Source: Ampullaceana balthica (taxonomy: Eukaryota; Mollusca; Gastropoda; Lymnaeidae). From it: 64,000 bases of DNA. A program made the position numbers and the translations under genes. Position 1 is the first letter of the stretch; each line of letters starts with the position of its first letter. Shown here piece after piece: positions 57,711 to 64,000 of the stretch. Below the pieces are notes generated by a model, which was given only the letters and a program-made list of their open reading frames with translations, was not told where the DNA came from and searched no databases. Where the stretch lies: the NCBI GenBank assembly GCA_944989445.1, contig CALYLW010000138.1, forward strand, positions 1,331,920-1,395,919, in the 5' to 3' direction.

Positions 57711-58014
57711 CTGAGTACAAGGAATATCAATGGGGTACATTTAATTACCAGTGTTATTCTCTGCGGAGGTCTAAAAAAAGTAACGTTTATAACAATGTTT
57801 TAAGAAGATTTTATCAGGATAATTTTGATTATTTCGACACTAAAGAATAAAATAAACACCTGGCCACATATTCGTTCAAATTGATAAACATCTGGCCACA
57901 TATTCGTCAAATTTATAAACATCTGGCCACATATTCGTCAAATTTAAAAAGAAAGAAAAAAAAAGACTACGCGCAATCATCCTACAACTATTATATCTAT
58001 GGTCTCGTATATAA
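57711..58014. other. Spacer between minisatellites
   Basis: Contains three short repeats of AAACATCTGGCCACATATTC at 57856-57940. The open frame from the 21-bp array runs on to a TAA at 57848 without recognisable domain. Confidence 0.6.
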
Positions 58015-59280
58015 GTCACAATACCAGTTACAACCTCATCAGTCACATTATACCAGATACAACGTCATCAGTCACATTACACCAGATACAACCTCATCAG
58101 TCACAATTTACCAGATACAACCTCATCAGTCACATTATACCAGATACAACCTTATCAGTCACATTATACCAGATACAACCTCATCAGTCACATTATACCA
58201 GATACAACCTCATCAGTCACATTATACCAGATACAACCTCATCAGTCACATTATACCAGATACAATCTCATCAGTCACATTATACCAGATACAACCTCAT
58301 CAGTCACATTATACCAGATACAACCTCATCAGTCACATTATACCAGATACAATCTCATCAGTCACATTATACCAGATACAACCTCATCAGTCACATTACA
58401 CCAGATACAACCTCATCAGTCACAATTTACCAGATACAACCTCATCAGTAACATTATACCAGATACAACCTTATCAGTCACATTATACCAGATACAACCT
58501 CATCAGTCACATTATACCAGATACAACCTCATCAGTCACATTATACCAGATACAACCTCATCAGTCACATTATACCAGATACAACCTCATCAGTCACATT
58601 ATAGCAGATACAATCTCATCAGTCACATTATACCAGATACAACCTCATCAGTCACATTACACCAGATACAACCTCATCAGTCACATTATACCATGAACCT
58701 CATCAGTCACATTATACCAGATACAACCTCATCAGTCACATTATACCAGATACAACCTCATCAGTCACATTATACCAGATACAATCTCATCAGTCACATT
58801 ATACCAGATACAACCTCATCAGTCACATTATACTAGATACAACCTCATCAGTCACATTATACCAGATACAATCTCATCAGTCACATTATACCAGATACAA
58901 CCTCATCAGTCACATTATACCAGATACAACCTCATCAGTCACATTATACCAGATACAATCTCATCAGTCACATTATACCAGATACAACCTCATCAGTCAC
59001 ATTATACCAGATACAACCTCATCAGTCACATTATACCAGATACAATCTCATCAGTCACATTATACCAGATACAATCTCATCAGTCACATTATACCAGATA
59101 CAATCTCATCAGTCACATTATACCAGATACAATCTCATCAGTCACATTATACCAGATACAACCTCATCAGTCACATTACACCAGAAACAATCTCATCAGT
59201 CACATTATACCAGATATAATCTCATCAGTCACATTATACCATATACAACCTTATTAGTCACATTACACCAGATACAACTT
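58015..59280 (+). repeat. 29-bp minisatellite, about 43 copies
   Basis: The unit is CAGTCACATTATACCAGATA followed by CAACCTCAT. Copies alternate between ACAACCTC and ACAATCTC forms, with CACATTACACC variants. Three units (87 bp) form the repeat of the accompanying open frames. Confidence 0.93.
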
Positions 59281-59675
59281 AATGAGACACGTATTAACAT
59301 GTACAATTTGACCTGAGTTTTGAGAAAAATTTTGTTGAAACAGACAGTTGTACACAAATTAATCAATATATGAAGCCCGGAAACGTTTCTGTGTAAATAA
59401 TTTATTACACCAATTTCTATGACATAAATATTAAAAAGTTACAGAACTATACTTAAAACAAAACCTAAATTTCAACTGACATTAAAAATCACTTTCAGAA
59501 AATAGCATGGACATGAAATTCTCAGCTCGGAGGAGAAATCATTGCTACATAGCAATATTTCACTCACAAATATATCCCATCTTTTTCATAGTAATTCATT
59601 TCTTTGATACAATAATTTTCCGCTATTGTTGCATCGACTTATCATTACCAAAGTACTATCACAACCATAAACTTG
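59281..59675. other. Spacer, no recognised feature
   Basis: AT-rich. A frame beginning at an NTG near 59507 leads into the next minisatellite; no domain seen. Confidence 0.5.
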
Positions 59676-60035
59676 TGGTATCAAAGAAACACCCATGGTA
59701 TCAAAGAAACACCCATGGTATCAAAGAAACACCCATGGTATCAAAGAAACACCCATGGTATCAAAGAAACACCCATGGTATCAAAGAAACACCCATGGTA
59801 TCAAAGAAACACCCATGGTATCAAAGAAACACCCATGGTATCAAAGAAACACCCATGGTATCAAAGAAACACCAATGGTATCAAACAAGCACAAATGGTA
59901 TCAAACAAAAAACACTGGTATCAAAGAACAAAAGTATCAAGTACCAATGAAATCAAACAAACACCGATGATATTAAACAAACACCAATGGTATCAAACAC
60001 CAATGATATCAAACATTCACCAATGGTATCAAACG
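59676..60035 (+). repeat. 20-bp minisatellite
   Basis: TGGTATCAAAGAAACACCCA is repeated nine times without change from 59676. It then degenerates (AAACAAGCACAAATGG, GATATTAAACAAACACC) to about 60035. Centre-to-edge decay on the right side only. Confidence 0.92.
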
Positions 60036-60770
60036 ATGTATATCAAGGAAGCGCGTCTCTCGAGGTGAGCTCCTCCAGACCGACCCTGAAACCCAAGATA
60101 TTATCTCAGCGACGTTGCGCTCAAGGAGTCTATCTCTTAGGGGAAATTATACTGTCTTAGATCAGAGGGAATCGTTTTAAATCCTTGGCTGGCCACTTTT
60201 ATGTGCAGCCCTCTATTTCTCGGTTACTAAGAGAAGTAAATCAGTGAGCGGATGTCATTCTGGCATTTAGTTGGAATTTATCTCCCTTGGCTGTTCTTAG
60301 TTTAGTAATGCCATGAAAAGAGTTTTATTAGTGCGCTTGTTGGTTCATTTGTGGAAGCAACGGATCACTTCATAAAGTCAACAAACCCTAAAAATGTGTT
60401 TTATAGTAATAAATAAATAAATAAATATACATTCATTTAATACTAATTTGGGTAGCGAATCTATAAAAAAATTAATTAAGTCAGAAAAGTTGGTGTGAAA
60501 ATTTATTATTTTTCCATTCAATAAATGTTTCATGTTTTGCTAACTGGTAATTGGCTTCCATTTTGCAGTGCGGTGTCGTGTCCGGTAGTTTGAGAAGCCC
60601 TTAGAGGGTTTTGAAGGATGCACTTGAATCATGGCTGATGGCCATGTCATATTTTATAGGAGACTAACAGTTTTAGGAGCATAAAGATGAATTATGCAAA
60701 TGAATATTGTGCAACATCCTCTCAATGTGGAATAATAAAATATTTTTAAAATCTTTTTTTTTAAAAAGGA
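60036..60770. other. Intergenic, no recognised feature
   Basis: Mixed-composition sequence. No open frame with a recognisable domain and no repeat structure apart from an ATAAATAAATAAATA run near 60410. Confidence 0.55.
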
Positions 60771-61080
60771 CACGCCTTTAACCTAAATCACTACTTTTAC
60801 TTATGTCTCCAATATAAGGGATTTATAGTCAAAAACTTTGTTTTTACAGCTATTTTTTAAAACTTATAATAAAATCTCTTTACAATTCACGTCTGACGCC
60901 CACACAACTTTTTTTACCTCTATTTTTGTGGATACCAAACACCTCATTAGCGCCCGCCCAACGTTTTATACCACGGTGTTGTGTTCACGTGGTGAACTCA
61001 TGGATGTCAACAAAGCAGACGGGTACCGATGCTTATATAAAGATAAACTAAAAATGCAAATACGGTACATTGTGACTTAA
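60771..61080. repeat. Composite copy of the ~470-bp family
   Basis: CCAATATAAGGGATTTATAG, TCAAAAACTTTGTTTTTAC, CCTCATTAGCGCCCGCCCAA, CACGTGGTGAACTCATGGAT and GGGTACCGATGCTTATATAA occur in the same order as at 18050-18240. Confidence 0.75.
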
Positions 61081-62440
61081 ATAAAAGCGTGTAAAAATAA
61101 AACAACATAAAGAAATTTAATAATTTTTTTTAAAAATCCAGTCTCCAGAAAAAAATTGGACAACTAAACCGGTCCCCCCCCTCCTTTTTTTTTCCAAACG
61201 CATGCAGGTTTGTTTGCGTTGCGTATCCCCTCATAGATAAGATGGTCATGGATTGAAAACACAATGTTGTTAAAATATAGATACAAAATGAATTCATGCT
61301 TTTTCTATCTTACTTACAAATCTCAATATGCGAGGAAAAATGTCCCTTTTCAAACTACGAGTGGGACACCGATTCATTCGTGACTGGCACTAATGCATTA
61401 ATTCCTCTTTATGTGCTTATTCAATACATGAAAGACGATACCTACATTTGAGAACCACTTGTACAGGCAAGCCCATTAACCCTTAAGTGTCCGCTAAAGG
61501 CTGGGCATTAACCCTTTGAAGTGTTGAGTTCACCTGTAGCTTGCAGTTACAGACACGAAACTTTACCTAAGCTTAACAGCTACAGGCCTCTATAAGATTT
61601 TTACATACTCCACGTAGCTGAATGTTTGGACATTTACACACTCCATAAAGTTTAATTTTGGGTACTTTGGGCGGTGTTTGGTTCAATGCATGATTAATTT
61701 AAACTAGTGTTAAGGTTTTAGTAATTATTTCAAGTATTATCCCCCCCCCCATTAGTAAGCCACCAAACATCTTCATCACCCCCATAAACTATATTAGTAT
61801 TTGCATTTTCCAGTCTTATTACACCACGTATTTGTTATATCAATAATTTCTAAATCCTCGAACAAAAAATTATGAAAAACATTAGGCATCGAACGTGTCA
61901 AGGTTGTTTCTAAAACGTTCCAGAGTTAGTCAGTCAATAAAATAAAATACACATCAGATAAAAAAAATAACGTATTATACAGAACTTTAATTTATTTTAT
62001 ATATTTTAATTTTTTTCATTTATTTCCCCATTGAACAATTTTATGCGGACATTCGAAAGAGTTATTTTTGGTGCAGTAATTTTGTGCGCTGCTTTCTAAA
62101 ATTAGTAGCGTCACGGACAGGACAGACGGGACGTGACATACATTGCAATTATGTATATTGATGATAAAAAAATATTGAAATGCAGTATGTACTTAAAATA
62201 TTGAATCATTTGCTAAACGTTGTCCGGTCATCTCGGTATCGAGATTGCTCTGTGTATAAAGAGGTAATCAATCGTTCGTTTAACTCGTTGTGCAAGTCGA
62301 TGCTGTGCCATGAAATACAATGTCGGCGACACATAATTAAATCCTGGCTCCGCGCGCCTGTCAACGTCGAGAAATAATGAAACATTTCACAACACGTAAC
62401 AACAAGTTTTTGACTACAAATCTCTTATAAAAGAGACATA
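61081..62440. other. Intergenic, one repeat fragment
   Basis: GTGCAGTAATTTTGTGCGCT and GCTTTCTAAAATTAGTAGCG at about 62072-62110 match the intron 6 repeat near 5384-5420. Otherwise nothing recognised. Confidence 0.5.
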
Positions 62441-64000
62441 ACCAAAAGTGTTGATTATGTTCAATATCATACGCACCGCGCGACTAGCATAAATATTTAC
62501 AGACTGAACGTGACTGAACTTTCTATGCTGTAAAACACGGGTATGTGGTCATCGAGGGCTGGAGTGAACATCCAGTGACCCGTGGGGGTCAACTATAGCA
62601 GACGGCTACACATGCTACATAGAGATACATAGAGATCAACTGAAAATTGTGTTTATTTAATTACGGTACATTATATCGATCTGAAATTTTGATACAATGC
62701 ATTGTTAGGTGACAAAAGTCTATGTGCAAAATTTCAGCTCGATAGGATGACGGGAAGTGTGTCATTTTTAAATCCCTTATATTAACTTCACCGCCGTCTC
62801 TCTCTGTCTGTCTCTCTGTCGTCATATCATCATCTCATGGGCGGGCGGGCGGAAAAACAAAAGTCGAAAATGACCCACTTTCCGTGATCCGATCGAGCTG
62901 AAATTTGACACACGGACCCGTCTGACCTAACAATGCATCGTATCAAAATTTCAGATCGATCGAACGTACCGTAATCAAATTAATGCATTTTTAGTTTATC
63001 CTTATATGAGGTATGTAATTCAAATTCACGGTTTGTTATTGTTTTTTTCCCACGTGGGAAATTTTGAGTTGACGCGTTGAGGCGACCCGTCGAAGCGCCG
63101 GGGCACTTTTGTTTACATTTTACGTGTCACGCTGCGCTCCGTCAAGCGAATCGGTGACCAGACTTTTCCCCTCTCACCCTTCCCCCCCCCCAGGGTTATG
63201 AAGCAAACTTGAGTTAAGACAGATTCAGTCTGTAAATGTTTGAAAATAATCAATACTGTTAGTTATGTCTCATATATAAGGGATTTATAGTCCAAAACTT
63301 TGTTTTTACGGGTTTGTTTTATTAAATCCCTTATATTAACTTCGCGGCCGTCTCTGTCTGTCGTCATCTCATCATCTCATGGGCGGGCGGGCGGAAAAAC
63401 AAAAGTCAAAAATGACCCACTTCCCGTGATTCGATCGAGCTGCAATTTGGCACACTGACCCGTCTGACCTAACAATGCATCGTATCAAAATTTCAGATCG
63501 AACCGTAATTAAATTAATGCATTTTTAGTTTATCCTTATATGAGGTATGTAATTCAAATTCACGGTTTGTTATTGTTTTTTTCCCACGTGAGATTGAGTT
63601 GACGCTTAGACGTCGTCCGTCGTGCCGACACCCCTTCATGTCCCATCCCCCGTTAAAAGACAGAGGACATCACTCGGTGTCAGTCTGTAAACATTTGTGG
63701 CGTTGGAACATAATCAATACTTTTAATTATGTTTCAAATATAAGGGATTTATAGTAGAAAACTTTGTTTTTACGGGTTTGTTTTATTAAATCCCTTATAT
63801 TAACTTCAACGCCGTCTCTCTCTGTCTTGGTCGGGCAGGTGGAGAAACAGAAGTGAAAAATGACCCACTTCCCGTGCTGCTATCGAGCTGAAATTTTGCA
63901 CATAGTCTCTTGTCACCTACCAATGCATCGTATCAAAATTTCAGATCGATCGAATGTACCGTAATTAAATTAATACATTTTTAGTTTCTCTATATAAAAC
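62441..64000 (+). repeat. Second array of the ~470-bp repeat, runs off the window
   Basis: The anchor GAGCTGAAATT recurs at 62895 and 63437, with a divergent copy at 63885; periods 542 and 448. Units share AAATCCCTTATATTAACTTC, the GGGCGGGCGG patch, ATCGTATCAAAATTTCAGAT and the TATAAGGGATTTATAG end. A partial inverted unit (TTCAGCTCGATAGGATGACG) begins at about 62650. Confidence 0.85.

Noticed and set aside
53742..57850. Open frames of up to 931 codons on both strands
   Set aside because: They follow from a 21-bp repeat without stop codons in most frames. The frames are broken by a one-base deletion and TAG variants, and no signal peptide, domain or splice context was seen.

Overview
The window is eukaryotic, intron-rich, AT-rich animal DNA. 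The best guess is a lophotrochozoan, probably a mollusc. That rests on the divergence of the encoded kinase from its vertebrate counterpart and on the very high load of hAT transposons, tRNA-derived SINEs, foldback elements and minisatellites. The species cannot be named from sequence alone.

1.2-33.0 kb, plus strand: one gene, the mollusc-type orthologue of MAP3K20 (ZAK/MLTK), the MAP kinase kinase kinase that senses stalled or collided ribosomes. I resolved 21 coding exons with consistent phases. In order they encode the kinase domain (exons 1-9), a leucine-zipper segment (10-11), a SAM domain (12-15), the YEATS-like domain (16-18), and a long low-complexity, RG-rich C-terminal tail (19-21). 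Intron 1 appears to be a GC-AG intron. The last exon carries a one-base frame break near 32.26 kb. A 17-kb intron (12.5-29.5 kb) separates exons 16 and 17 and is packed with mobile DNA: a tandem array of a ~470-bp repeat, foldback elements, a tRNA-Val-like SINE, a 3-kb hAT element with a second hAT element inside it, and part of a third hAT.

33-45 kb: gene-poor DNA. It holds a ~128-bp palindrome in the presumed kinase 3' UTR, one dispersed copy of the ~470-bp repeat flanked by a 49-bp direct repeat, several minisatellites, short non-autonomous hATs with clear 8-bp target duplications, a tRNA-derived SINE, and a 35-bp minisatellite of 53 apparently identical units.

45-51 kb: a decayed LINE (endonuclease plus reverse transcriptase), a complete but broken ZBED/SCAND3-like hAT transposon with an exact 8-bp target duplication, and another tRNA-Val-like SINE.

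51.3-52.1 kb: a probable terminal coding exon of an unrecognised plus-strand gene, also with a one-base frame break, followed by AATAAA.

53.7-60.0 kb: three large minisatellites in a row (21-bp, 29-bp and 20-bp units). The 21-bp array is ~4 kb and has higher-order periods of 777 and 441 bp. Its very long open frames on both strands are a by-product of a unit length divisible by three. 60.8-64.0 kb returns to the ~470-bp repeat family, which runs off the end of the window.
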